The notes: a model not told the origin generated them from the letters alone. A stretch of DNA of 64,000 nucleotides from JBKBUF01 sp046290815 (GCA_046290815.1 JBKBUF010000003.1:124001-188000); one strand, 5' to 3'. Numbered from the stretch's first letter, positions 55,292-64,000 are shown. Numbers and translations: made by a program.

Positions 55292-55618
55292 ATGAAGTAT
55301 TTGTTGGGGTTGTTTATGTGGATCGGTGTCATTTCATTTTCTGCAGCTCAGACTAGTGCACAGGAACCTGAAATTGAGGCTGAAGAAGGAATGGGTTTCA
55401 GCTGTTTTATGGTAGATGAAGAAAACATTATTTGCCTTGCTGTACCGGAAGGAACTGATGGGTTGGAATTTACTCCAGAGGAACCATACCTTGAAGAAGA
55501 ATATACTGAACCTGGTAGACCAAGTCCTTTCGATGAAGAAGAACAAGAGGAGCTTCAAAGAAAAGAAGAACGGATAATCCGGGAAGATGAAGACGGAAAA
55601 ATAAGGGTGTTACTTTAG
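55292..55618 (+). CDS. Small acidic secreted protein of unknown function
   Basis: A 108-residue protein with a signal peptide (about residues 1-22, cut near SAAQ), two Cys residues about 10 apart (CFMVDEENIIC), and a strongly acidic C-terminal half rich in Glu (PYLEEEYTEPG, DEEEQEELQRKEER). No family recognised. It is downstream of the XRE gene and may be co-transcribed. Confidence 0.65.
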   Translation: MKYLLGLFMWIGVISFSAAQTSAQEPEIEAEEGMGFSCFMVDEENIICLAVPEGTDGLEFTPEEPYLEEEYTEPGRPSPFDEEEQEELQRKEERIIREDEDGKIRVLL

Positions 55619-55634
55619 TATCAGAGTATAAAAT

Positions 55635-55663
55635 AAAAAAGGCTGCAATTAGCAGCCTTTTTT
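55635..55663. terminator. Bidirectional terminator
   Basis: AAAAAAGGCTGC and GCAGCCTTTTTT form a 12-bp perfect stem with an AATTA loop. T runs exist on both strands, ending both the acidic protein gene and the sdh operon, which ends right beside it. Confidence 0.9.
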
Positions 55664-55664
55664 A

Positions 55665-56429
55665 TTATAGTTCTTTAGAACCAAGTTTTGCTTTAATATA
55701 CTCCCGGTTCATCATTGCTATGTTATCCTGAGAGATAAGCTTAGGACATTCCACTGAGCAGGCACCAGTATTGGTGCATGAACCAAAGCCTTCTTCTATC
55801 ATTTGTGCTACCATTCTTTCTACCCTGCGTTTGCGCTCTACTTTGCCCTGAGGAAGCAATGCCAGCTGTGAAATTTTTGCTGATACAAACAGAGATGCAG
55901 AAGCATTTTTGCATGAAGCAACACATGCACCGCATGCAATACATGTTGCCGCATCAAAAGCTAAATCAGCATCTTCCTTAGGTATTGGAATAGCATTTGC
56001 GTCCGGAACACCACCGGTATTTACAGAAATAAATCCTCCTGCCTGTATTATTCTGTCAAACGCAGATCTGTCAACAACAAGATCTTTGATCACAGGGAAA
56101 GCCGCAGCTCTCCATGGTTCAACCACAATGGTATCACCATCTTTAAAGCTTCTCATGTGAAGCTGACAGGTGGTAACCCCCGATTTTGGTCCATGCGCAC
56201 GTCCGTTAATGTACATGCTGCACATACCGCAAATTCCTTCTCTGCAGTCATGGTCAAAAGCAATTGGCTCTTCTCCTCTACGAATAAGGTCTTCGTTGAG
56301 GACGTCAAACATTTCCAGGAATGACATATCAGGAGAAACATCTTTAACCTGGTATGTAACCATTTTTCCCTCTGATCTTGCATCTTTCTGACGCCAAACC
56401 TTCAGGGTGATATTCATTGTTCCACTCAT
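55665..56429 (-). CDS. sdhB: Succinate dehydrogenase/fumarate reductase iron-sulfur subunit
   Basis: A 254-residue subunit that carries electrons from the flavoprotein to the membrane anchor. Cluster ligands are visible: [2Fe-2S] in CREGICGMCS plus a later Cys (TTCQLHM), [4Fe-4S] in CIACGACVASC, and a third set in CTNTGACSVECP. This matches the Bacteroidetes type-B SQR/QFR, which operates in the TCA cycle or in fumarate respiration. It is the last gene of sdhCAB, after a heptad repeat in the gap to sdhA. Confidence 0.95.
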   Translation of the reverse strand: MSGTMNITLKVWRQKDARSEGKMVTYQVKDVSPDMSFLEMFDVLNEDLIRRGEEPIAFDHDCREGICGMCSMYINGRAHGPKSGVTTCQLHMRSFKDGDTIVVEPWRAAAFPVIKDLVVDRSAFDRIIQAGGFISVNTGGVPDANAIPIPKEDADLAFDAATCIACGACVASCKNASASLFVSAKISQLALLPQGKVERKRRVERMVAQMIEEGFGSCTNTGACSVECPKLISQDNIAMMNREYIKAKLGSKEL

Positions 56430-56446
56430 GCTATTTACGAATTTAA

Positions 56447-56528
56447 AAGCCTAAAGAAGTAAGCTTTAAGCTTTATTATTATTTGATTGAATTTTTACTT
56501 TCAGCCTCTTGCATTAAGCTTGAAGCTT
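56447..56528 (+). repeat. Heptad inverted-repeat element between sdhA and sdhB
   Basis: The left arm (56447-56474) is AAGCCTA, AAGAAGT, AAGCTTT, AAGCTTT. The right arm (56494-56528) has TTTACTT, TCAGCCT, CTTGCAT, TAAGCTT, GAAGCTT. Unit consensus is AAGNNNN on the left and NNNNCTT on the right, again complementary. The right end overlaps the sdhA stop codon (56527-56529). Confidence 0.75.
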
Positions 56529-58437
56529 ATTTATAACTTCTTTGAGTTAACTTCACATATTCAAACTTCAGATCTTCTTTATGCAGCACTGATTGTCCCG
56601 GTGCTTTATATTCCCAGGCAGCGGCATAAGTATATTTCTCATCATCTCTTCTTGCTTCATTTTCTTCAGTCTGATATTCTTCTCTAAAGTGACCACCGCA
56701 AGATTCATTTCTGTGAAGCGCATCGTCTACCATCAATTCTCCCAGCTCCAGGAAGTCAGCTACTCTTGCAGCTCTCTCCAGTCCCTGGTTTAAACTTTCA
56801 TTCTGACCAAGTACTTTTACGTTTTTGTAGAAGTCTGCTCTTAATGAAGCGATCATCTGCTTTGCTTTTGTCAGGCCTTGTGCATTTCTTGCCATTCCGC
56901 AGTATTCCCACATGATTTTTCCAAGTTCTCTGTGGTAATGAGTAACGGTTTCTTTTCCATTGATAGAAAGGAGCTGTTTCACATTTTCTCTTACTGCTTT
57001 CTCTGCATCTTTGAAAGCCTGATGATTTACATCTACAGGTTTTGCACCAAGGTTTGCAAGATAATCGCCGATGGTATATGGTATTACGAAGTAACCATCA
57101 GCCAATCCCTGCATAAGAGCACTTGCTCCAAGTCTGTTTGCACCGTGGTCAGAGAAGTTTGCTTCTCCAAGGGCAAATAAACCAGGAATAGTTGTCATTA
57201 AGTTATAATCCACCCAAAGGCCACCCATTGTATAGTGTACAGCAGGGTAAATTCTCATAGGTACTTTGTATGGATTTTCTCCTGTGATTTGTTCGTACAT
57301 GTCGAACAGGTTTCCGTATTTTGCTCTAACGGTATCTTCACCCATTCTTCTTATCGCATCGGCAAAATCCAGATATACCGCCAGCCCGCTTGCGCCTACA
57401 CCATGTCCTGCATCGCACTGCTCTTTAGCATTTCTTGAAGCTACGTCCCTGGGAACAAGGTTTCCGAATGAAGGGTATTTTCTTTCTAAGAAGTAATCTC
57501 TTTCGCCTTCAGGAATGTCATTAGGATGTCTTTTGTCTCCTTTTTGTTTAGGAACCCATACTCTTCCGTCGTTTCTCAAGCTTTCACTCATAAGAGTCAG
57601 CTTTGACTGATGATCTCCTGTTACAGGAATACAGGTCGGGTGTATCTGAGTGAAACAAGGATTACCAAACAAGGCACCTTTTTTATGTGCTCTCCAGATA
57701 GCTGTGGCATTAGAACCTTGTGCATTTGTCGAAAGATAGAATACGTTACCATATCCTCCTGTGCAAAGCAACACAGCATGTCCTGCATGAGATTCTATTT
57801 CACCGGTAATCAGGTCACGGGTAATAATACCTCTGGCAACTCCATCTACCGTTACAAGATCCAGCATTTCTGTTCTGGGATACATTTTAACCTTGCCAAG
57901 CCCAATCTGTCTTGATAATGCGCTGTATGCTCCTATTAATAACTGTTGTCCGGTTTGGCCTCTTGCATAAAAAGTTCTCGATACCTGAGCCCCACCGAAA
58001 GATCTGTTGTCAAGCAGACCACCATATTCTCTTGCAAATGGTACACCCTGAGCTACGCATTGGTCAATGATGTTTACACTCACTTCAGCAAGCCTGTATA
58101 CGTTTGCTTCCCTTGCTCTATAATCTCCACCTTTGATGGTGTCATAAAATAATCTGAAAATACTGTCGCCGTCATTCCTGTAATTTTTAGCGGCGTTAAT
58201 TCCTCCCTGGGCTGCTATACTGTGTGCTCTTCTGGGGCTATCCTGAAAACAGAAAGCTTTCACATTATAACCAAGCTCAGCCAGTGTTGCTGCAGCTGAT
58301 GCTCCTGCAAGACCAGTACCTACTACGATAATATCGTATTTTCTTTTGTTGGCAGGATTGACAAGCTTAAGGTTAAACTTATGCTTAGTCCATTTTTCTG
58401 CAAGCGGGCCGTCAGGTATTTTGGAATCTAATTTCAT
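56527..58437 (-). CDS. sdhA: Succinate dehydrogenase/fumarate reductase flavoprotein subunit
   Basis: A 636-residue FAD-binding catalytic subunit that oxidises succinate or reduces fumarate. It shows the FAD-binding Rossmann motif (IIVVGTGLAGASAAATL), the covalent-FAD His in RRAHSIAAQGGINAA, the HPTCIPV dicarboxylate-binding segment, and REYGGLL/RSFGGAQVSRTFYA. Sdh and Frd types cannot be separated by sequence alone. It is the middle gene of the operon; the sdhC-sdhA gap is 94 bp. Confidence 0.96.
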   Translation of the reverse strand: MKLDSKIPDGPLAEKWTKHKFNLKLVNPANKRKYDIIVVGTGLAGASAAATLAELGYNVKAFCFQDSPRRAHSIAAQGGINAAKNYRNDGDSIFRLFYDTIKGGDYRAREANVYRLAEVSVNIIDQCVAQGVPFAREYGGLLDNRSFGGAQVSRTFYARGQTGQQLLIGAYSALSRQIGLGKVKMYPRTEMLDLVTVDGVARGIITRDLITGEIESHAGHAVLLCTGGYGNVFYLSTNAQGSNATAIWRAHKKGALFGNPCFTQIHPTCIPVTGDHQSKLTLMSESLRNDGRVWVPKQKGDKRHPNDIPEGERDYFLERKYPSFGNLVPRDVASRNAKEQCDAGHGVGASGLAVYLDFADAIRRMGEDTVRAKYGNLFDMYEQITGENPYKVPMRIYPAVHYTMGGLWVDYNLMTTIPGLFALGEANFSDHGANRLGASALMQGLADGYFVIPYTIGDYLANLGAKPVDVNHQAFKDAEKAVRENVKQLLSINGKETVTHYHRELGKIMWEYCGMARNAQGLTKAKQMIASLRADFYKNVKVLGQNESLNQGLERAARVADFLELGELMVDDALHRNESCGGHFREEYQTEENEARRDDEKYTYAAAWEYKAPGQSVLHKEDLKFEYVKLTQRSYK

Positions 58438-58531
58438 CTGTTTTTAATTAGTTTTTTATGGTAATATGAAATGCCTTTATTTTTATTCTACCTGTTTACT
58501 TCTGTTAGGCATTTCCTATAGTCATTTCGGT

Positions 58532-59194
58532 CTATAAATATTGTCTGAAAAATATAATCAACGGGATTGCTGCAAAAGCGGCCGGAACCACAATAGCAAA
58601 AGTAGTCCCCAATCTCTTAATAAAAGGAGTATATTTAGGGTGTCTCAATCCTAAAGTCTGAAACGCGCTCTGAAATCCATGGTTCAGGTGGAATGCAAGC
58701 AATATCATTGCAAAAACATAAAAACCTGTATACCATCCGTTTGAAAATGCCTCATGCACATCATCGTAAATAGGTTTTAACCCTTCCGGATGAATAATTT
58801 TATGTGGCCAGAAAAAGCTTCTTAAGTGGACAATTAGGAAAATAAGTACCATAGTTCCGGATAATCCCATATTTCTTGAGAACCAGGAGCTGTTTTCAGA
58901 AGGTTGGTTGTAGGCATATCCAACAGGTCTTGCTTTTTTATTCTTGTAGGAAATAATGGCTGCATAAGCAATATGGAAAATAAAACCTCCGAAAAGTACA
59001 TATTCCAGTCCTCTGATAAATGGATTGGTCTTCATAAAATCTGCATAAGCATTAAAGTCAGTTCCGTCGGTTTTTAAGAGGAGAAAGTTACTGATAAGAT
59101 GCTCCAGCAAGAATGTTACTAAAAATAATCCCGTTACTGCCATGATGATTTTTTGTCCCAGGCTTCCGGAAAGTGCCTTACTTAACCAGCTCAT
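58532..59194 (-). CDS. sdhC: Succinate dehydrogenase cytochrome b subunit
   Basis: A 220-residue membrane anchor with about five TM helices that binds two haems b and reduces menaquinone. Histidines likely to ligate haem are in LLEHLISN, FIFHIAYA, IVHLRSFF and AFHLNHGFQ. It is a single-subunit type-B anchor, so no sdhD is expected or seen. First gene of sdhCAB on the minus strand. Confidence 0.94.
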   Translation of the reverse strand: MSWLSKALSGSLGQKIIMAVTGLFLVTFLLEHLISNFLLLKTDGTDFNAYADFMKTNPFIRGLEYVLFGGFIFHIAYAAIISYKNKKARPVGYAYNQPSENSSWFSRNMGLSGTMVLIFLIVHLRSFFWPHKIIHPEGLKPIYDDVHEAFSNGWYTGFYVFAMILLAFHLNHGFQSAFQTLGLRHPKYTPFIKRLGTTFAIVVPAAFAAIPLIIFFRQYL

Positions 59195-59372
59195 TATGTT
59201 TTTTTTTGAGGTTTAATTTTATACTTCGCCAAAGTTACATTCCTAAATATTAGGATGCAATCGAATTTTCTCTAATTTTTCAGGCATTTTTAAACATAAT
59301 ATCACGTCGGTTTGTAATAATTTTACGAGATTACGTATAAATATTCAAGCCTGTTTTAACGTTTCAAGGGGT

Positions 59373-61949
59373 ATGGTAAAGCGATGTATATGGATTATTG
59401 CACTTATTGCCTTTTTCTGTGTTGAAAAAGGGCATGCCACTCATATCCGGGCAGGAAATATTCTTTCTGAGCGGCTTTCAACCCTGACATTTCGTTTTAC
59501 CCTGATTGTTTACACTAATACAGCTTCTAACATACTTGATGAGGATGCCACTTTTGATTTCGGAGATGGTACAGTACGCACGGTACCTCTTACCTTAAGG
59601 AGAAATATAGGAAGTAATACCCTTGAAAATCTTTATGTCGTGGAGCATACATTTCCCGCTCCGGGCTTGTACCGGGTAGGTTATACTGAAGTGAACCGTA
59701 CCGGCAATATTCTGAATATAGGAAATTCTGTAAATACACCCTTTTTTGTTGAAACTGCTGTGTTGGCTACGGCTGGTGCAGCCGGGGTAATTAATGATTC
59801 ACCGACTTTGCTGTTTCCTCCATTGGACAAAGCTCAGGCCGGACAACTATTTGTATACAACCCGGGAGCATACGACAAAGAAGGAGACAGTATTTCTTAT
59901 CGTATGGTTATTCCAAAGCAAAGTAAAACACAAAACGTGTTTGGATACTATACTCCTCAGGGAATGACACTTAACCCTGTTACGGGTGATCTTGTATGGA
60001 ATGTACCTCAGACTCCCGGTCTCTATAATATCGCCTTTATTGTGGAGGAGTGGCGTAATGGTGTAAGAGTCGGATACATTACCAGGGATATGCAGATCGA
60101 GGTATTGCCACCTACAGTTAATAAACCTCCTGTGCTATCAGCTACAAAGGATACATGTATTCTGGCCGGTACCACCATAACTGAAATTATAAGTGCTACG
60201 GATCCGAATGGTGATCCGGTAAGAATAACCACTACCAATAATCCTCCATCAGGTGTTTATGCACTGGGAGCCAATTTTTCAAATCCTCCGCCTTCAAATC
60301 CTGTAGAAGGAGTATTTGACTGGACTACCAGTTGCGCTCATGTAAGGGGGCAGGCATACAATGTCGATTTTAAAGCTACTGATATTCCTCCGGGTAATTT
60401 GCCTGAACTGGTGGATTATCAATCTATAAGGATTAAAGTTATAGCTCCTGCTCCGGTATTGGATTCTGCAAAGGCTTTTGAAGGAATGATAAGGCTCCAC
60501 TGGAAACCTTATTCCTGTCCTAATGCAAACACTATTGCAATTTATCGTAAAGATTGTGATTCAACAGGTTTTATACCTCAGGTATGTGAAGAATCAGTGC
60601 CTGCTGCTTTGGGTTATACCAAAATTGCAGAGGTGCCTGCTAACTCTATCTTTTTTGAAGATACAAAAAACATAAGCCAGGGTACTTTCTATTGTTACAT
60701 GCTGGTGGCTCAGTTCCCATTTCCCGGTTATGGTTCAAGTTATGCATCAACTGAAGTATGTGCTTCAACAGACAATACTTTACCATTGATGGGCAATGTT
60801 TCAGTAATTGTTTCAGACAGCGTGAATGGCGAGATCTCAGTAAACTGGATCAAGCCGTCTGTAATTACTCAATCCGGTCCTTTCCTATATCATGTATACA
60901 GATCAACAGGACTTTCAGGTAATAACTACCAATTGATAGGTGCAACTACAGGTATAAATGATACAAGCTTTACAGACGGTCCGGTAAATTCATTTGCTCA
61001 ATATAACTACAAGGTGGAATTAGTATTAAATAATACTGTACTTGGCGCTTCAGAGCCTGCTTCGGTTTTAAATCTTACTGCTGCAACAGGTGACAGATCG
61101 GCGATACTTAATTTTAACTCTGTTGTTCCATGGGAAATCAAATATCACAAAATCTTCAAAAGTCATAATGGCGGCACATATTCCATGGTTGATTCTACAG
61201 TCGGATTTACATTCAATGACAGAAATCTGATTAATTGTGACACCTTCTGTTATTATGTCGAGAGTTACGGAGAGTTTTGTTCACCTGATTTACCTAAACC
61301 CTTGGTAAGCAGATCTGCAATAAAATGTGTAGTACCATTCAGTAATGAGATTCCTTTGGCTCCTGTTCTTTCATTAAAGCAAAGCAATTGTGCATTGCCG
61401 GATCTGCCGGGCAATGAATTGGGATGGATAATTGAAGAGAGACAATGTGAGAAAATTGTCAAATACAACATTTACTATTCTCAATATGAAGACGAGGGCT
61501 TAACGTTGCTTACAACAGTGGAAGACACTTCGTTTTTTCATAAGGGTTCCGGGTTTCCAATAGCGGGCTGTTATGCTGTAACCGCAGTAAATGCATTTGG
61601 GACTGAGGGCGAATTCAGTAACAGGGAATGTATAGATATTTGTGTTAACTATGCATTGCCTAATCTGATTACACCGAATGGTGATGGGAAAAACGATATT
61701 TTCATTCCATTACCTACACCAAGGAATGTAAGAATGGTTGAATTCAAAGTATTTAATCGCTGGGGACAGTTAGTTCATAGGCAGAATAATGATATCTTCC
61801 TTAACTGGCCTGCCGAAGGTTTGCCTGATGGTGTTTATTACTATCAGGCCGACGTACATTTTTTTCCAAGGCTGCGAAGAAAAGATGAACATAAGTTGCT
61901 GAAAGGCTGGGTTCATATTTTTTCAAGACAGGAAAGACCCGAAGATTAA
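59373..61949 (+). CDS. CHU_C (T9SS type B) adhesin-like protein
   Basis: An 858-residue exported protein with signal peptide (about 1-22). The N-terminus shows a PKD/SprB-like start (FDFGDGTVRTVPL, AGILYRV-type strands), then fibronectin-type III-like modules (SVNWIKPSVITQSGPFLYHVYRST). The C-terminus is a gliding-associated CHU_C domain: NLITPNGDGKNDIFIP, FKVFNRWGQLVH, GLPDGVYYYQADV. CHU_C is the T9SS type B sorting signal, so the protein is likely surface-attached. Related SprB-type proteins serve gliding or adhesion. Confidence 0.92.
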   Translation: MVKRCIWIIALIAFFCVEKGHATHIRAGNILSERLSTLTFRFTLIVYTNTASNILDEDATFDFGDGTVRTVPLTLRRNIGSNTLENLYVVEHTFPAPGLYRVGYTEVNRTGNILNIGNSVNTPFFVETAVLATAGAAGVINDSPTLLFPPLDKAQAGQLFVYNPGAYDKEGDSISYRMVIPKQSKTQNVFGYYTPQGMTLNPVTGDLVWNVPQTPGLYNIAFIVEEWRNGVRVGYITRDMQIEVLPPTVNKPPVLSATKDTCILAGTTITEIISATDPNGDPVRITTTNNPPSGVYALGANFSNPPPSNPVEGVFDWTTSCAHVRGQAYNVDFKATDIPPGNLPELVDYQSIRIKVIAPAPVLDSAKAFEGMIRLHWKPYSCPNANTIAIYRKDCDSTGFIPQVCEESVPAALGYTKIAEVPANSIFFEDTKNISQGTFYCYMLVAQFPFPGYGSSYASTEVCASTDNTLPLMGNVSVIVSDSVNGEISVNWIKPSVITQSGPFLYHVYRSTGLSGNNYQLIGATTGINDTSFTDGPVNSFAQYNYKVELVLNNTVLGASEPASVLNLTAATGDRSAILNFNSVVPWEIKYHKIFKSHNGGTYSMVDSTVGFTFNDRNLINCDTFCYYVESYGEFCSPDLPKPLVSRSAIKCVVPFSNEIPLAPVLSLKQSNCALPDLPGNELGWIIEERQCEKIVKYNIYYSQYEDEGLTLLTTVEDTSFFHKGSGFPIAGCYAVTAVNAFGTEGEFSNRECIDICVNYALPNLITPNGDGKNDIFIPLPTPRNVRMVEFKVFNRWGQLVHRQNNDIFLNWPAEGLPDGVYYYQADVHFFPRLRRKDEHKLLKGWVHIFSRQERPED

Positions 61950-62030
61950 CCGGTTTTTCTGATTATGATTTTAATTTTTTTGCCTTAAATTGCGGACCTG
62001 AAAAAAAGCCTTAAACAAAAAAAATCTCAA

Positions 62031-62906
62031 ATGAAAGCTTACATATTTCCAGGTCAGGGGTCACAGTTTTCCGGAATGGGAAAAGACCTTTATGAAAATT
62101 CAACACAGGCACGTGAATTATTTGATCAGGCTAATAAAATATTAGGTTTTGAAATTACTAAAATCATGTTCTCCGGCACGGATGAAGAACTGAAGCAAAC
62201 GAAAGTGACTCAGCCGGCAATTTTTATACACTCTGTAATACTTGCTAAGATAAATCCGGACTTCAAGCCTGATATGGTAGCAGGGCACTCTTTAGGAGAA
62301 TTTTCTGCTCTGGTGGCAAATGGTGCTTTATCATTTGAAGACGGACTGAGGCTGGTATCTAAAAGAGCACTTGCAATGCAAAGGGCATGTGAAATCAATC
62401 CTTCTACCATGGCTGCAATTTTAGGGTTGGAAGATGATAAGGTAGGAGAAATATGCAAGGGTATCACAGAAGAAATAGTAGTGCCTGCCAATTACAATTG
62501 TCCGGGGCAGCTTGTAATTTCCGGAACAATGAAAGGGATAGAAATAGCCTGCCAGAAAATGAAAGATGCGGGAGCAAAAAGAGCATTGCCACTTCCGGTA
62601 GGAGGCGCTTTCCATTCTCCGTTAATGGAGCCGGCAAGAGAAGAACTGGCAGGAGCCATTGAAAATACTAAATTCAGCAAGCCGGTATGTCCGGTTTATC
62701 AGAATGTAAATGCTAAACCGTCCAAAGATGTGGATACAATTAAAGCTAACCTTATCGCTCAGCTTACTGCACCTGTAAAATGGACACAATCTGTTCAGAA
62801 TATGGTAGCAGACGGAGCTACAGTTTTTGTAGAGTGTGGACCAGGTAAAGTGCTTCAGGGTTTGGTAAAGAAAATAAACTCCGGTTCTGAAGTAATGTCC
62901 ATCTAA
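62031..62906 (+). CDS. fabD: Malonyl-CoA:ACP transacylase
   Basis: It loads malonyl from CoA onto ACP for fatty-acid elongation. The active-site Ser 87 sits in GHSLGE, the FPGQGSQ motif is at residues 6-12, and the catalytic His 195 is in GGAFHSPLM. At 291 residues it is full length. Other fab genes are not in the window, and the 3' end is followed by a heptad repeat that extends into folK. Confidence 0.97.
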   Translation: MKAYIFPGQGSQFSGMGKDLYENSTQARELFDQANKILGFEITKIMFSGTDEELKQTKVTQPAIFIHSVILAKINPDFKPDMVAGHSLGEFSALVANGALSFEDGLRLVSKRALAMQRACEINPSTMAAILGLEDDKVGEICKGITEEIVVPANYNCPGQLVISGTMKGIEIACQKMKDAGAKRALPLPVGGAFHSPLMEPAREELAGAIENTKFSKPVCPVYQNVNAKPSKDVDTIKANLIAQLTAPVKWTQSVQNMVADGATVFVECGPGKVLQGLVKKINSGSEVMSI

Positions 62907-62913
62907 ATAAATT

Positions 62914-62987
62914 CGAAACCCGGAATTCGAAATCCGAAAAAATGACTCTGGGTTAATTTTCGTGTTTTGAATTTCGGGTTTCTAGCT
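62914..62987 (+). repeat. Heptad inverted-repeat element between fabD and folK
   Basis: The left arm has CGAAACC, CGGAATT, CGAAATC, CGAAAAA (62914-62941). The right arm has TCGTGTT, TTGAATT, TCGGGTT, TCTAGCT (62960-62987). The right arm lies inside the folK frame and codes for the last ~11 residues of FolK, so the element replaced or extended the gene end. Confidence 0.8.
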
Positions 62988-63489
62988 TTGTAACAGTCAG
63001 TGTATCCTTGCACCTATTTACCATTTCGTTTACTGAAATATTAAATACAGGATGTTTTATCTCAGCTGCTATTTCCTGTAAGGGTATCAGCGTAAATAAT
63101 CTGTTATGAAGCTCTTTATGGGGAATGTATAAATCCTTATAACGGATGATTTCATCATTATAGAAAAGTATATCTATATCAATTAGTCTGCTGCCCCATT
63201 TTATTTCCCTTTTTCTTCCCAGATCCTGTTCGATAACATTAATTTGTTTGAGAAGTTTTAAAGGATCGAGAGAAGTCTGCACCTCAAGGACCTGATTCAA
63301 AAATTCAGCCTGATTCTGGTTTCCCCAAGGGGCTGTTTGATATATGGATGATTTGGCCGATACCTTACCTACGGTTTCGGAGATTTGGTCAACTGCACTT
63401 CTCAGATAAAATAATCTATCTCCTTCATTGCTGCCCAGAAGTAAATATGTCTTATTCAAGTTCAGGTTTATTTCAGGCAAATTTATCAA
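62953..63489 (-). CDS. folK: HPPK, 6-hydroxymethyl-dihydropterin pyrophosphokinase
   Basis: It transfers pyrophosphate from ATP to 6-hydroxymethyl-7,8-dihydropterin in folate synthesis. Motifs are LLLGSNEGDR at the N-terminus (about residues 16-25), YQTAPWGNQNQAEFLNQVLEV, GRKREIKWGSRLIDIDILFY (Arg and the DIDIL metal-binding Asp pair) and the HKELHNRLFTLIPL end. It is 178 residues, slightly longer than usual because its last ~11 residues come from a heptad repeat element. Convergent with fabD. Confidence 0.93.
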   Translation of the reverse strand: MINLPEINLNLNKTYLLLGSNEGDRLFYLRSAVDQISETVGKVSAKSSIYQTAPWGNQNQAEFLNQVLEVQTSLDPLKLLKQINVIEQDLGRKREIKWGSRLIDIDILFYNDEIIRYKDLYIPHKELHNRLFTLIPLQEIAAEIKHPVFNISVNEMVNRCKDTLTVTKLETRNSKHEN

Positions 63490-63553
63490 TTACTGTTTAT
63501 TTTAACTAAATTTAAGGCCTTGTTTATAGCCGGACATCGAAAAGTAAAAGGAT

Positions 63554-64000
63554 ATGAGACAGTTTTTTAAGTTTGTGTTTGCCACCGTTACAGGGATTTT
63601 TCTTTTTTTAATTATTATAGTTGTTCTTCTTTCAGTTTTATCAGGTAAAAAAGAAGAAATATCAGATAATACAGTATTAAGATTAGACCTTAATAAAAGA
63701 ATTGTTGAAAGGCAGACAGACAATCTTTTTGCCTTTATAGGATCACCTTTCGGAGATTCAGAGGGTGCAACAGGTTTGCTTGAACTCAGAAGAGCAATTG
63801 CAAGAGCAAAAGCTGATAATAAAATCAAAGGTATTCTTTTAAGAACTTATGATGTTCATATCGGTGCTGCCACTTTAGAAGAACTACGGAATCAGCTGAT
63901 TGATTTTAAAGAATCAGGAAAGTTTCTGGTAGCTTATTCAGACTCCTACAATGAAGCAGGATATTACCTTTCTTCCATCGCTGATCAGATTTTTTTGCCT
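63554..64000 (+). CDS. sppA: Signal peptide peptidase SppA, N-terminal part
   Basis: The frame starts at ATG 63554 and runs off the window (149 codons, no stop). It starts with a membrane anchor (about residues 6-30) and continues with KRIVERQTDNLFAF, GLLELRRAIARAKADNKIKGILLR and FKESGKFLVAYSDSYNEAGYYLSSIADQIFL. This matches the first half of the double-domain SppA (67K type). SppA is a Ser/Lys-dyad protease that removes cleaved signal peptides from the inner membrane; the catalytic residues lie partly beyond the window. Confidence 0.9.
   Translation, partial: MRQFFKFVFATVTGIFLFLIIIVVLLSVLSGKKEEISDNTVLRLDLNKRIVERQTDNLFAFIGSPFGDSEGATGLLELRRAIARAKADNKIKGILLRTYDVHIGAATLEELRNQLIDFKESGKFLVAYSDSYNEAGYYLSSIADQIFLP

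Noticed and set aside
1..64000. Search for rRNA, tRNA, insertion sequences and prophage
   Set aside because: No tRNA cloverleaf, rRNA segment, transposase or phage gene was recognised by eye on either strand; short ncRNAs cannot be excluded.

Overview
The window looks like a chromosomal piece of a gliding Bacteroidetes, most likely order Cytophagales. The evidence is low G+C, two proteins with type IX secretion (T9SS) sorting domains (type A 'YPNP' tail and a CHU_C/gliding-associated tail), lipoboxes of the SSC type, near absence of Shine-Dalgarno sites, and a few promoters resembling the Bacteroidetes TTTG / TAnnTTTG consensus. No rRNA, tRNA, CRISPR array, phage or insertion sequence was seen. 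Genus assignment cannot be made from sequence reading alone.

Layout. 1-9.8 kb: a truncated histidine kinase, divergent hemA, a tandem pair of secreted WG-repeat proteins, a T9SS cargo protein and a small secreted protein. 9.9-18.2 kb: an Ldh-family dehydrogenase, a MuiA-like protein, a CPBP membrane protein, an exopolyphosphatase-like Ppx/GppA, an acyl-CoA carboxylase beta chain, an M42 peptidase and a membrane protein. 18.2-24 kb: an RND efflux operon whose inner-membrane pump and outer-membrane factor are one 1531-residue polypeptide. 24.3-26.2 kb: two convergent glycosyltransferases. 26.3-29.9 kb: the two-gene bacterial NHEJ system (Ku and LigD). 30-36 kb: a secreted protein, a response regulator, a BtuF-like binding protein, a TPR protein, an SBBP beta-propeller, carbonic anhydrase and a frameshifted DHFR-like gene. 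36.1-44.3 kb: a four-gene operon on the minus strand encoding a TPR protein, a giant TPR+MORN protein and two DUF3857/transglutaminase-like proteins, one with its catalytic residues apparently lost. 44.5-48 kb: a membrane histidine kinase and a leucine-rich-repeat protein. 48.2-52.2 kb: a shikimate cluster (DAHP synthase/chorismate mutase, AroB, AroA), where AroA carries a ~140-residue lysine-rich histone H1-like N-terminal extension. 52.2-55.6 kb: proline dehydrogenase, a cyclase, an ECF sigma factor, an XRE regulator and an acidic secreted protein. 55.7-59.2 kb: the sdhCAB operon. 59.4-64 kb: a CHU_C-type adhesin-like protein, fabD, folK and the start of sppA.

Most unusual points: (1) the histone-like extension on AroA; (2) the RND-OMF fusion with a preserved lipobox at the junction, suggesting a self-separating polyprotein; (3) at least six intergenic elements built from phase-locked 7-bp (one 8-bp) degenerate units, A-rich on one arm and T-rich on the other, that form imperfect hairpins and sit between genes or replace gene ends; (4) the TPR/MORN/double DUF3857 envelope operon.
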